A stretch of 6,221 nucleotides of DNA, taken from Caryophanales bacterium (GTDB lineage Bacteria > Bacillota_I > Bacilli_A > RFN20 > CAG-826). Location of the stretch: NCBI GenBank assembly GCA_022781015.1, contig JALEUF010000054.1, positions 1 to 6,221 on the forward strand. The letters are read 5' to 3'. A model generated the notes under the pieces. It did not search any database. It saw only the letters and a list, made by a program, of their open reading frames with translations, and was not told the origin of the DNA. Position 1 is the stretch's first letter; each line of letters opens with the position of its first letter. The position numbers and the translations under genes were made by a program. Shown piece after piece: positions 1 through 5,893 of this stretch.

Positions 1-1
1 G

Positions 2-148
2 TTTGAAGGGTTTGCGATAGATTTTATAGTATGGATTTGCCTGTTTATTCATTCCAGCGTTACTAAACGTTATCGCAAAGACGTTGATGATAAGAAATTA
101 TCGTCAAAGCTTTCCGAAGACGAAAAAGTGAAAATATCTAATTTTTAA
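2..148 (+). CDS. C-terminal end of a membrane protein (partial, 5' cut by window)
   Basis: An open frame runs in from the left edge and ends at TAA 146-148, giving 48 visible residues. The first part (about residues 4-19, FAIDFIVWICLFIHSS) is hydrophobic and aromatic and looks like a final membrane helix. It is followed by a charged tail (TKRYRKDVDDKK, then Ser/Glu/Lys-rich) that would lie in the cytoplasm by the positive-inside rule. No family is recognisable from this fragment. Its stop codon overlaps the ribosome binding site of the next gene, so the two were probably co-transcribed. The reading as a real gene rests on the open frame, the membrane-helix-plus-basic-tail pattern and the tight junction; the N-terminus and function are unknown. 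Confidence 0.6.
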   Translation, partial: FEGFAIDFIVWICLFIHSSVTKRYRKDVDDKKLSSKLSEDEKVKISNF

Positions 149-151
149 GGA
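147..151 (+). promoter_or_regulatory. Ribosome binding site for the 160-969 gene
   Basis: AAGGA lies 8 bases before ATG 160 and overlaps the upstream stop codon. It fixes the original start of the interrupted secreted-protein gene at 160. The later ATG at 373 has no such site. Confidence 0.65.
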
Positions 152-159
152 TTTTAAAT

Positions 160-969
160 ATGAATTTATTATTACTAGCTAGTGCTCTTTTGGCTTGCGC
201 TACAACATTTGTTTCTAATCCAGTCTAAACTTCATTCAGCAATGAAGAAGCCCTCAATTTTAAATCAATTCAAAAGAAGACTGCTTTAAATAGCGGTTCT
301 TCATTTGTAAGAACTAATACTTTTAAAGACAGGGTAACTGTAAAGGATCCAATTGGTTACTTTATTTATGATATGTCAGTTTACCGTGCCGATTTTACTG
401 ATGTTTCTTATCTATATCTTTGCGAACTTGTTGTTGATTTTACTCCTGGTTCTGTTGCTACTAAAAATGAATCTGGTTATGACTGGCATTATGATTTCTG
501 GGCAGCCGATGTTACTCTTGGGATTCCGAATAATTTATCTCAAGCTAAAGTAAAGGATTTTTGGCCCAAGTCTTCTAGCGTGCAAGTAACATTAACTTCA
601 TCTTATAGTACAAATTATACATTAGGAGTTGGCGGTGGAACCAATTTAGGTGGTGGCGCTTCAATTAATGCATCTGGAAACGCTGGATATACCATATCCC
701 ATTCAACTAGCACGACTAGTGAAGATCCATCAGTCTCAGCTCAACTTTTATCAAATAATCAAAAGACTGCAAAATGGAATATTCAATGTACTGTCCAACG
801 TGGATTAACCTATAATTTTGCATGTTACCTATTAGTAGAATTACCAAAAAGCTACACAGCTACCTTTGCCTATTCTTCTTCAATCGATATGACTTGCATT
901 GCTTGGAAGGGATATTGGTGGGAGCAAAAGAAACACGTTATCGCTAACAATAGCATTGCATCAAATTAA
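160..969 (+). pseudogene. Secreted protein, possibly beta-pore-forming-toxin-like, interrupted by an in-frame TAA
   Basis: Translation from ATG 160 gives a short hydrophobic export signal (MNLLLLASALLACATTFVSN) and then hits TAA at 226-228, codon 23. The same frame stays open for another 246 codons to TAA 967-969, so one substitution (for example CAA to TAA) explains the break. L10-L11-A12-C13 could be a lipobox, although the signal has no basic residue near its start. The mature part has no membrane helix. It is rich in Ser, Thr, Asn and aromatic residues, with a Gly-rich alternating stretch at about codons 147-185 (YTLGVGGGTNLGGG, then INASGNAGYTISHS), followed by KTAKWNIQ. This order resembles the stem and following strand of staphylococcal leukocidins and alpha-hemolysin; that is pattern recognition, not a proven homology. 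The C-terminus is Trp-rich (WKGYWWEQKK). A restart at ATG 373 would lack both the export signal and a ribosome binding site. The product is probably not made or exported unless the stop is read through. Confidence 0.7.
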
Positions 970-992
970 ATCTACTTCTTATAACCCTATTT

Positions 993-1042
993 GATGGATG
1001 ATAGAAAACTAATTCAGTTCTCTATTGTCCGTCTTTTTGTTT
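993..1042 (+). terminator. Strong intrinsic terminator after the secreted-protein gene
   Basis: Arms 993-1010 and 1016-1033 form an 18-pair stem with one mismatch (A1004-C1022) and a few G-U pairs, around a 5-base AATTC loop. TTTTTGTTT follows directly. It lies 24 bases after the stop at 967-969 and separates that unit from the operon starting at 1128. Confidence 0.85.
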
Positions 1043-1127
1043 AGAATAAGCTAGACATGTATTCATTAATGTATTTCACACCTATGTTTTTCTTGCCTTT
1101 TGATTATCTATTAAGTAGGCTTTTCCT

Positions 1128-1664
1128 ATGGAAAAAAATAAGAAAAAAATGGATGAGCTAACTAAGGCAAAGCTCATATACACGATTGAATTAGTTGTAT
1201 TCTCGATTGTATTCCTAGTTATTGGAATATTAAACATCTTGCAAATCATTTATCCAAAGGAGTGGAGGGCTAGTGCTGTTTTGTATCTAACTTCTATTGG
1301 TGGATTTATTGGAATAGGTGATTTTATATGGATGTTAGCATCTAAAAAAAGAAGGGCTAAAGGTTCTTTATTAGATAAAGCTTTGGTAGTACCTGCTACT
1401 TTATTTATCGCTCCTTTATCAATTTATCAATTAGCTAACGGGATAACTTCTTTTATCCCTTGGCAAATAGGATCGGGGTTATGCTACTTATCTTTGGTTT
1501 ATATAATCGAGGCTATATACCATTGGTATCACCCAATCCCTGGATTATTAGAAGATGATGAAAAGAAAGTCGATTTGACTAAGGAAATAGTTATAGAAGA
1601 AAATCCTTCGATTGTAGAGAAAGAAGTGGAGGAGCCTAAAGATGAGGAAAAGGAAGCTAAATAA
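1128..1664 (+). CDS. Four-helix membrane protein with acidic C-terminal tail, unknown function
   Basis: The product is 178 residues. A lysine-rich N-terminus (EKNKKK) is followed by four likely membrane helices at about residues 17-42, 49-70, 84-104 and 112-131. The loop between helices 2 and 3 is very basic (SKKRRAKG, 72-79), which by the positive-inside rule puts both termini in the cytoplasm. After a HWYHPIPG turn, the last 40 residues are a highly acidic Glu/Lys tail with no hydrophobic core. I recognise no family and no catalytic motif. The start at 1128 has a partial ribosome site, AAGTAGG at 1113-1119, 8 bases upstream; a second Met at codon 8 has none. I see no convincing -35/-10 pair between the terminator and this start. 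The last 23 bases overlap the start of the glycoside hydrolase gene, so the two are probably translated together. A scaffold, permease accessory or sensor role would be guesswork. Confidence 0.85.
   Translation: MEKNKKKMDELTKAKLIYTIELVVFSIVFLVIGILNILQIIYPKEWRASAVLYLTSIGGFIGIGDFIWMLASKKRRAKGSLLDKALVVPATLFIAPLSIYQLANGITSFIPWQIGSGLCYLSLVYIIEAIYHWYHPIPGLLEDDEKKVDLTKEIVIEENPSIVEKEVEEPKDEEKEAK
1628..1634 (+). promoter_or_regulatory. Ribosome binding site for the GH3 gene, inside the upstream gene
   Basis: GGAGGAG ends 7 bases before ATG 1642 and lies within the last codons of the membrane-protein gene. It is the strongest Shine-Dalgarno match in the window. It decides the GH3 start and confirms the 23-base overlap as real. 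Confidence 0.85.
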
Positions 1665-4029
1665 GAATCCATTACCTCTAGAAGAAAGCCTTCCTCTTCT
1701 TTATGGAGATGGGAACTGGCTAATTAGAGGTGTCCCTAGTTTAAAATTACCTCCTTTAAGGATGAGAGATGGCCCTTTAGGAATTAGGAATGTCAGCGAT
1801 GATAATGATTGGGGAGGGAATATTGAACCTACAATTTGCTATCCTGCCACTTGTTTAACTGCCTGTTCTTTTAATAAGGAATTATTATTTAAATTCGGTG
1901 AGGTTCTAGGAAAAGAAGCTAGACATAACGATATTAATTTAGTTTTAGCCCCTGGAGTTAATATAAAAAGGAACCCATTATGTGGGAGGAATTTTGAATA
2001 TTATTCAGAAGATCCTTATCTGGCTGGTAAATTGGCTTCTTCTTTTATAAACGGCATCCAAAGTGTTGGAATCGGCTCCTCTTTAAAGCATTTTGCTTGT
2101 AATTCGCAAGAAACTAGCAGGATGAGCAATGATTCGATTGTTGATGAAAGAGCCTTGTTTGAAATATATCTAAAGCCGTTTGAAATCGCTATCAAGGAGG
2201 CTTCACCTTGGACGGTAATGTGTTCTTATAACAAGATAAATGGGCAGTATGCATCTAATTCTTCGTTTCTATTAAAAGAAGTATTAAGGGATAAATGGAA
2301 TTACCAGGGTGTAGTTATATCCGATTGGGGTGCGACTAGTGATTTTATCACTTCCCATAATGATGGGCTTGATGTTGAAATGCCTTGTCTAGTATCTAGA
2401 TATAAAGATTTAGAGAAAGCATATAAAAGGGGTACCTTAAATAAAGATGATTTAAACAAAAGCACGACCCGTATTGTATCTTTATTAGAAAAATCAAATA
2501 ATGCAAAAAAGATTAAAGATGACTTTGATAAAGAAGAGGCGAAAAAGCTATCTTTGGATTTAGCTCTTGATTCCATGGTTTTATTAAAAAACGAAGGGAT
2601 TTTGCCTTTGAAGTCTCTCTCATCTACCTGTGTGATTGGTCCGTTTGCCGAATATCTTCGTTTCCAAGGTGGAGGGTCTAGCAAGGTAAAATGTGAGACC
2701 CCTGTATCGTTTTTAGATGTAATTAATGAAGATAGGAAAAAGAAAATACCTTATTCAAAAGGATATTCTTTAACTATCGATAATGAATCAGATCTAGAAA
2801 TAGAGGCGATAGATTTAGCTGCTAAAAGCAAGAATGTAATCTTGTTCCTAGGATTACCTGAATATATTGAATCAGAAGGTAAGGATAGGGAGAATATGCT
2901 TCTTCCCGATAACCAACTTAGGCTATTTGATTCTATTTATAGCGTGAATCAAAATATAGTTGTTGTTTTAGGATGTGGGGCTCCTGTTGAACTTCCGTTT
3001 AAGGATAAGGCTAAAGCCATATTGCTTTCTTATTTGCCAGGAGAAATGGGTGCAGTGGCTATAAAGAAAATCTTATTAGGAGAAGTATCTCCTTCTGGAA
3101 GATTAGCGGAAACCTGGCCAAAGCACTTAAGCGAAGTTCCTTCTTTTGGCTTTTATCCTGGAGTCGAGCAATCTTTATATAGAGAATCAATATATGTTGG
3201 GTACCGTTATTATTTAAGCGCGAATAGAGATGTAAATTATATCTTTGGAAGTGGGCTAAGCTATGCCAAATTCAAATACGGGAAAATAACATTATCCAAT
3301 AAAGAGATTAAGGAAAATGAAGAAATAGAAGTAAACATCGATATTCAAAATACTTCTAAAATAGATTCATCTTTATCTATTTGCCTTTATATTGAATCCC
3401 CTAAAGGCAATGTATTTAAACCTAATAAATGGCTAGCTGATTTTAGTAAGGACTATTTTAAAATAGGCGAGGCAAAATCTATTAAATTCAAGTTGCCTTA
3501 TTCTTGCTTTTGCTTCTACGATACCAAATCAAAATCGTTTAAAGCAGAGACAGGGGTCTATCAAGTTCAAATTTGCGGGGCTGCCGATGAAGTTATGGCA
3601 TCTAGTAAAATCAATCTAGTTAGCAATGATGTATTTGAATCCAATCTATTAGAGATGCCTATTTACTATTCACCAAAAAAAGATGGATTCCTCCAATATG
3701 ATAATGATTTCGAACACCTTTTAGGAAGGACTGTTCCTCTAGCAAAAGATCCAAAGAGTAGGCCTTATAGCCTTGATTCTACTATTGGGGATATAAAAAA
3801 GACTTTCATTGGCAAGAAGATATATAAAATAGGCGTGAATTCCTTGCTTAAAGGGGGATGGGATAAGGAAGAGGCTATTTATTCGATAGAAACATTGCCA
3901 ATTAGAAACGTAATCATGCAGAAAGGTGTAAAAGATAAAATGCCTTATTTCGTAGTCAATTTGGCTAATGGGCATTATATATGGGGTCTTATTTATTACT
4001 TGTTCAATATAAAGAAAAATGTGCGTTAA
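1642..4029 (+). CDS. Glycoside hydrolase family 3, beta-glucosidase type
   Basis: The 795-residue product has the family 3 layout: an N-terminal TIM-barrel domain (about 15-285), a second alpha/beta domain (about 310-540), a fibronectin-III-like domain (about 550-655) and a C-terminal extension (about 660-795) of the kind seen in many Bacillota members. Recognisable motifs are MRDGPLGIR (41-49), LCGRNFEYYSEDP (113-125), KHFACN (149-154), the nucleophile D228 in VVISDWGAT, ESEGKDR (410-416) with E412 as probable acid/base, and FGSGLSYAKF (535-544). All key residues are present, so an active retaining exo-glycosidase is expected. The usual substrate is a beta-glucoside, but family 3 also includes beta-xylosidases and others. 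There is no signal peptide or anchor, so it probably acts in the cytoplasm on imported glycosides. The start is fixed by a strong ribosome site. It overlaps the preceding gene by 23 bases and the following one by 11, forming the middle of a three-gene operon. Confidence 0.95.
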   Translation: MRKRKLNKNPLPLEESLPLLYGDGNWLIRGVPSLKLPPLRMRDGPLGIRNVSDDNDWGGNIEPTICYPATCLTACSFNKELLFKFGEVLGKEARHNDINLVLAPGVNIKRNPLCGRNFEYYSEDPYLAGKLASSFINGIQSVGIGSSLKHFACNSQETSRMSNDSIVDERALFEIYLKPFEIAIKEASPWTVMCSYNKINGQYASNSSFLLKEVLRDKWNYQGVVISDWGATSDFITSHNDGLDVEMPCLVSRYKDLEKAYKRGTLNKDDLNKSTTRIVSLLEKSNNAKKIKDDFDKEEAKKLSLDLALDSMVLLKNEGILPLKSLSSTCVIGPFAEYLRFQGGGSSKVKCETPVSFLDVINEDRKKKIPYSKGYSLTIDNESDLEIEAIDLAAKSKNVILFLGLPEYIESEGKDRENMLLPDNQLRLFDSIYSVNQNIVVVLGCGAPVELPFKDKAKAILLSYLPGEMGAVAIKKILLGEVSPSGRLAETWPKHLSEVPSFGFYPGVEQSLYRESIYVGYRYYLSANRDVNYIFGSGLSYAKFKYGKITLSNKEIKENEEIEVNIDIQNTSKIDSSLSICLYIESPKGNVFKPNKWLADFSKDYFKIGEAKSIKFKLPYSCFCFYDTKSKSFKAETGVYQVQICGAADEVMASSKINLVSNDVFESNLLEMPIYYSPKKDGFLQYDNDFEHLLGRTVPLAKDPKSRPYSLDSTIGDIKKTFIGKKIYKIGVNSLLKGGWDKEEAIYSIETLPIRNVIMQKGVKDKMPYFVVNLANGHYIWGLIYYLFNIKKNVR

Positions 4030-4954
4030 TTTAATTTTAGATATAGCTAGTAAAAAAGCATTCGATCTTCGTTGCGATGGTTCTCCTTTTTGCCCATATC
4101 CATCCCCAACTGTATTTGGGGTAAATAAAGAAAGATTTACTTTTAAAAGCAAGAATAATACCCTTGTTGGTTATAGATATTTTCTAAATAAAGATAAATA
4201 TAAGGCCAAGGTCATATTTTTCCATGGTTTTGGAGCAGGGCATACAGCTTATTCAAAAGAGATATCAGAAATAGTAAAACAAGGCTATTTAGTTTATTCA
4301 TTTGACTACACGGGGTGCATGGAATCGGAAGGGGAGAACATAATCTCTCTTGCCCAAGCCGTACTAGACATGGATGCATTTTTTGACTATCTCGCTAAAA
4401 ATGATGATCATCCTGAATTAGAGACATATTCAATTGGTCATTCCTGGGGAGGATTTATTTCTTTATTGACTCTAGATAAAAAATATAATGTCTCCAAGGC
4501 TATTTCTTTAGCAGGAATGCCTTCAGTTAGCTACGCTTTTATCCAGAAAGCCCCATTTCTAGCAAAAAAGAAGAAACAGATAAATAAGTATATTGCAAAA
4601 AGATTCTCGCCTCTTGCTTCTAAAGATTCTTTTGAAGTTGCCTTAGATTCAAACAAGCCATTCCTTTATATCCAAGGTGATTTAGATGAGATACTTCCAT
4701 ATAAAGATTGTTTGGTTAAATTTGAAAAGATGGCTAAAGGAAATAAAAAAGCCCATTTCCTAACTGTTTCTAACCGTCATCATCAACCTTATTATGATAT
4801 GGATGCATGCAATTACTTTAATGAATTATTCTTTAAGAAACATATTTGTGATCCAAATCATCCAAGCGATGTAGTAATAGATGAATCTAGATTATTTAAA
4901 GATGATAAACAGGTAATGAAGTCTATATTCGACTTTTTCTCTAATAAAGACTAA
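4019..4954 (+). CDS. Alpha/beta hydrolase (serine hydrolase, probable esterase or lipase-like)
   Basis: The 311-residue product has the single-domain alpha/beta hydrolase order. The first core strand and oxyanion loop are VIFFHGFGAG (65-74). SFDYTGCMESEG (94-105) follows, then the nucleophile elbow GHSWGG (140-145) with S142. The probable acid is D223 in GDLDEILPY, and the probable catalytic His is H255 in RHHQPY (H254 is less likely). A lid with a basic run (KKKKQ, 183-187) lies between elbow and acid. There is no signal peptide or membrane helix, so it is cytoplasmic. The start overlaps the end of the GH3 gene by 11 bases with only a weak AAAGAA before it. Coupling to the upstream gene would explain this, and there is no other Met before residue 101. 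Next to a glycosidase, removal of acyl groups from a sugar or hydrolysis of a phenolic ester is reasonable, but a lysophospholipase or another esterase is equally possible. Confidence 0.9.
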   Translation: MCVNLILDIASKKAFDLRCDGSPFCPYPSPTVFGVNKERFTFKSKNNTLVGYRYFLNKDKYKAKVIFFHGFGAGHTAYSKEISEIVKQGYLVYSFDYTGCMESEGENIISLAQAVLDMDAFFDYLAKNDDHPELETYSIGHSWGGFISLLTLDKKYNVSKAISLAGMPSVSYAFIQKAPFLAKKKKQINKYIAKRFSPLASKDSFEVALDSNKPFLYIQGDLDEILPYKDCLVKFEKMAKGNKKAHFLTVSNRHHQPYYDMDACNYFNELFFKKHICDPNHPSDVVIDESRLFKDDKQVMKSIFDFFSNKD

Positions 4955-4957
4955 AAT
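4929..4957 (+). promoter_or_regulatory. Candidate promoter for tRNA-Leu, inside the hydrolase 3' end
   Basis: TCGACT (4929-4934) and TAAAAT (4952-4957) are separated by 17 bases and match sigma-A boxes at 4/6 and 5/6. Initiation would fall a few bases before the tRNA 5' end. The -10 box includes the hydrolase stop codon. There is no terminator between hydrolase and tRNA, so operon read-through is an alternative source of transcript. Confidence 0.4.
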
Positions 4958-4967
4958 TCTTTTCGTT

Positions 4968-5051
4968 GCACTGGTGGCGGAATGGTATACGCGTTGGTCT
5001 CAGAAGCCAATCGGGAAACCGGTGTGAGTTCAAGTCTCATCCAGTGCACCA
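4968..5051 (+). tRNA. tRNA-Leu, anticodon CAG
   Basis: The 84-base gene folds as a class II tRNA. The acceptor GCACTGG (4968-4974) pairs with CCAGTGC (5041-5047), followed by discriminator A and an encoded CCA (5049-5051). The D arm is GCG...CGC. The anticodon stem TTGGT/GCCAA encloses loop CTCAGAA with anticodon CAG at 5001-5003, which reads CUG. A long variable arm (CGG-GAAA-CCG) is typical of tRNA-Leu, and the T arm is GTGAG-TTCAAGT-CTCAT. The gene begins 13 bases after the hydrolase stop codon. TTTCGTTG occurs on both sides (4961-4968 and 5053-5060), a short direct repeat that may be chance. Confidence 0.97.
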
Positions 5052-5145
5052 ATTTCGTTGAAATATCCCCCATGAAACCATAGGAACTTGGGAAACGTAT
5101 CTTTTAAAAACTTATAGTTATTGTAAAAAAGAATATAAAAATTGG
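5052..5145. other. Non-coding stretch between tRNA-Leu and the transposable element
   Basis: Ninety-four bases without a supported gene. A small hairpin, ATTTC-GTT-GAAAT, follows the tRNA but has no T-run, so it is not a clear terminator. The rest is a C/G-containing segment (CCCCCATG, then TTGGGAAACG) followed by very AT-rich sequence. Confidence 0.5.
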
Positions 5146-5153
5146 ATACTAAA

Positions 5154-5180
5154 AAAACGTTATTTGCAAACGGGTGATGA
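5154..5180 (+). repeat. Left terminal inverted repeat of the element
   Basis: Begins AAAACGTTATTTGC and ends GGGTGATGA. It is identical over 27 bases to the reverse complement of 5506-5532, with no mismatch, so the copy is recent or the ends are under selection. Confidence 0.9.
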
Positions 5181-5505
5181 TTTTTAGACACATGGCATAA
5201 TGCTAATGCTCATAAAAAGGGAGTAACAAAAGACCTTTCTGAGACTAACATTGTTTTGGTACGTGGTGGTTCCGATGTCGGCCTCAGAAAGGCCGGATTA
5301 CCACAATTATGAAAAAAAGGAAAATAGCATCCCGTCCTTTGAGCCGTTTTTCATGGTATACGAAACGCAAGAAGAGCGAAGGTGAGAGACTCGTAGAATC
5401 AATCATCATCGATGTTCCTTTTCCTTAAAATGGTCATCCAAAAGCGCTACATGGTGCGTTATAGGGATACATTTGACTCAAAAGATGCGATGGAATCGAA
5501 ATAGT

Positions 5506-5532
5506 TCATCACCCGTTTGCAAATAACGTTTT
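5506..5532 (-). repeat. Right terminal inverted repeat of the element
   Basis: Exact reverse complement of the left terminal repeat at 5154-5180. The target duplication ATACTAAA starts at the next base. Confidence 0.9.
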
Positions 5533-5540
5533 ATACTAAA

Positions 5541-5779
5541 AAGAAATCGCTGATTTTTGGTATGTGTTTCTTAGGAATTATGTCACCAATGTCACCAATA
5601 ATGTCACCAATAATGTCACCAATGCTTTGTCTGGAACGGGGCATTGTTCTTAATACAATAAAAAATCATCCAAGAATATTGGAATTTATTTAAAATTAGT
5701 TGCAAACATCATGAATTTTGCCAATGACGTTGTCGAAATTGCCTTGAGACCCATTTTGTTCTTTTTCTTTTGCAAACAA
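5541..5779. other. Gene-poor stretch between the element and the tRNA-Arg promoter
   Basis: No supported gene lies here. It contains the GTCACCA tandem array (5580-5621) and otherwise AT-rich sequence. A short plus-strand ORF (5562-5693) simply reads through the array and has no ribosome site. A minus-strand open stretch (5696-5812) reads FAKEKEQNGSQGNFDNV and looks coding-like but has no credible start; it may be a gene fragment. Confidence 0.5.
5580..5621 (+). repeat. Four-copy tandem array with core ATGTCACCA
   Basis: Two 9-base units (ATGTCACCA at 5580-5588 and 5589-5597) are followed by two 12-base units (ATAATGTCACCA at 5598-5609 and 5610-5621). The cores are identical; the longer units carry an extra ATA. 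Arrays of a GTCACC-type motif occur at the ends of some IS21-family elements, so this may be a relic end, but no partner end or transposase is visible here. Confidence 0.85.
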
Positions 5780-5808
5780 ATGACTTAATAAGCTTATTGA
5801 TTTAGAAT
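5780..5808 (+). promoter_or_regulatory. Candidate sigma-A promoter for tRNA-Arg
   Basis: ATGACT (5780-5785) and TAGAAT (5803-5808) with a 17-base spacer match the consensus at 4/6 and 5/6. Transcription would start about at the tRNA 5' end (5817). The spacer holds a 12-base perfect palindrome, AATAAGCTTATT (5787-5798). Confidence 0.55.
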
Positions 5809-5816
5809 ATTCTTAC

Positions 5817-5893
5817 GTGCTCGTAGCTCAGCTGGATAGAGCGTAAGCCTCCGAAGCTTAAGGTCAGCCGTTCAAATCGGCTCGGGCACGCCA
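5817..5893 (+). tRNA. tRNA-Arg, anticodon CCG
   Basis: The 77-base gene has acceptor GTGCTCG (5817-5823) paired with CGGGCAC (5883-5889), one G-U pair, discriminator G and an encoded CCA (5891-5893). The D arm is GCTC-AGCTGGATA-GAGC. The anticodon stem TAAGC/GCTTA encloses loop CTCCGAA with anticodon CCG at 5851-5853, which reads CGG. The variable loop is AGGTC and the T arm is AGCCG-TTCAAAT-CGGCT. It stands alone, with its own candidate promoter. Confidence 0.97.

Larger units (their letters stand above)
5146..5540. mobile_element. 379-bp MITE or internally deleted insertion sequence with 8-bp target duplication
   Basis: Perfect 27-bp inverted repeats at 5154-5180 and 5506-5532 enclose a 379-bp element. 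ATACTAAA occurs immediately outside both ends (5146-5153 and 5533-5540), an exact 8-bp target site duplication. This is the signature of cut-and-paste or replicative transposition. The inside has no intact transposase. It does hold coding-like fragments: an open stretch at 5181-5312 (includes LVRGGSDVGLRKAGL), a 39-codon ORF at 5309-5428 in another frame without a ribosome site, and a fragment in the first frame ending at TAG 5502-5504 (MVIQKRYMVRYRDTFDSK). These could be remnants of a parent transposase. Base composition is visibly less AT-rich than the flanks. Families known to make 8-bp duplications include IS256, ISL3, IS66, IS6 and IS1595; I do not recognise these ends as any of them. The element would be moved in trans, if at all. 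Confidence 0.85.

Noticed and set aside
226..228. Alternative genetic code with TAA read as an amino acid
   Set aside because: Every complete gene in the window ends at TAA with a natural C-terminus or overlap, so TAA is a stop here.
353..553. 66-codon hydrophobic plus-strand ORF
   Set aside because: Out-of-frame shadow of the interrupted secreted-protein gene; no ribosome site, and its Leu/Ile run comes from AT-rich codons read in another phase.
373..969. A free-standing 198-residue gene starting at ATG 373
   Set aside because: It is the same frame as ATG 160, lacks a ribosome site, and would lose the export signal. It is better treated as the 3' part of the interrupted gene.
2301..2684. 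127-codon minus-strand ORF
   Set aside because: Antisense shadow inside the GH3 gene; the plus-strand frame carries the catalytic motifs there.
3739..4152. 137-codon minus-strand ORF
   Set aside because: Antisense to the GH3/hydrolase junction, where both plus-strand proteins show family features.
5309..5428. 39-codon Lys/Arg-rich ORF inside the element
   Set aside because: No ribosome site, and it competes with other coding-like frames in the same stretch; more likely transposase debris than a small protein.
5580..5621. CRISPR array
   Set aside because: Units are 9-12 bases and directly adjacent with no spacers, and no cas gene is in view.
5562..5693. 43-codon ORF with repeated MSP units
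   Set aside because: The repeat is the DNA array at 5580-5621 read in one frame; there is no ribosome site before the ATG.
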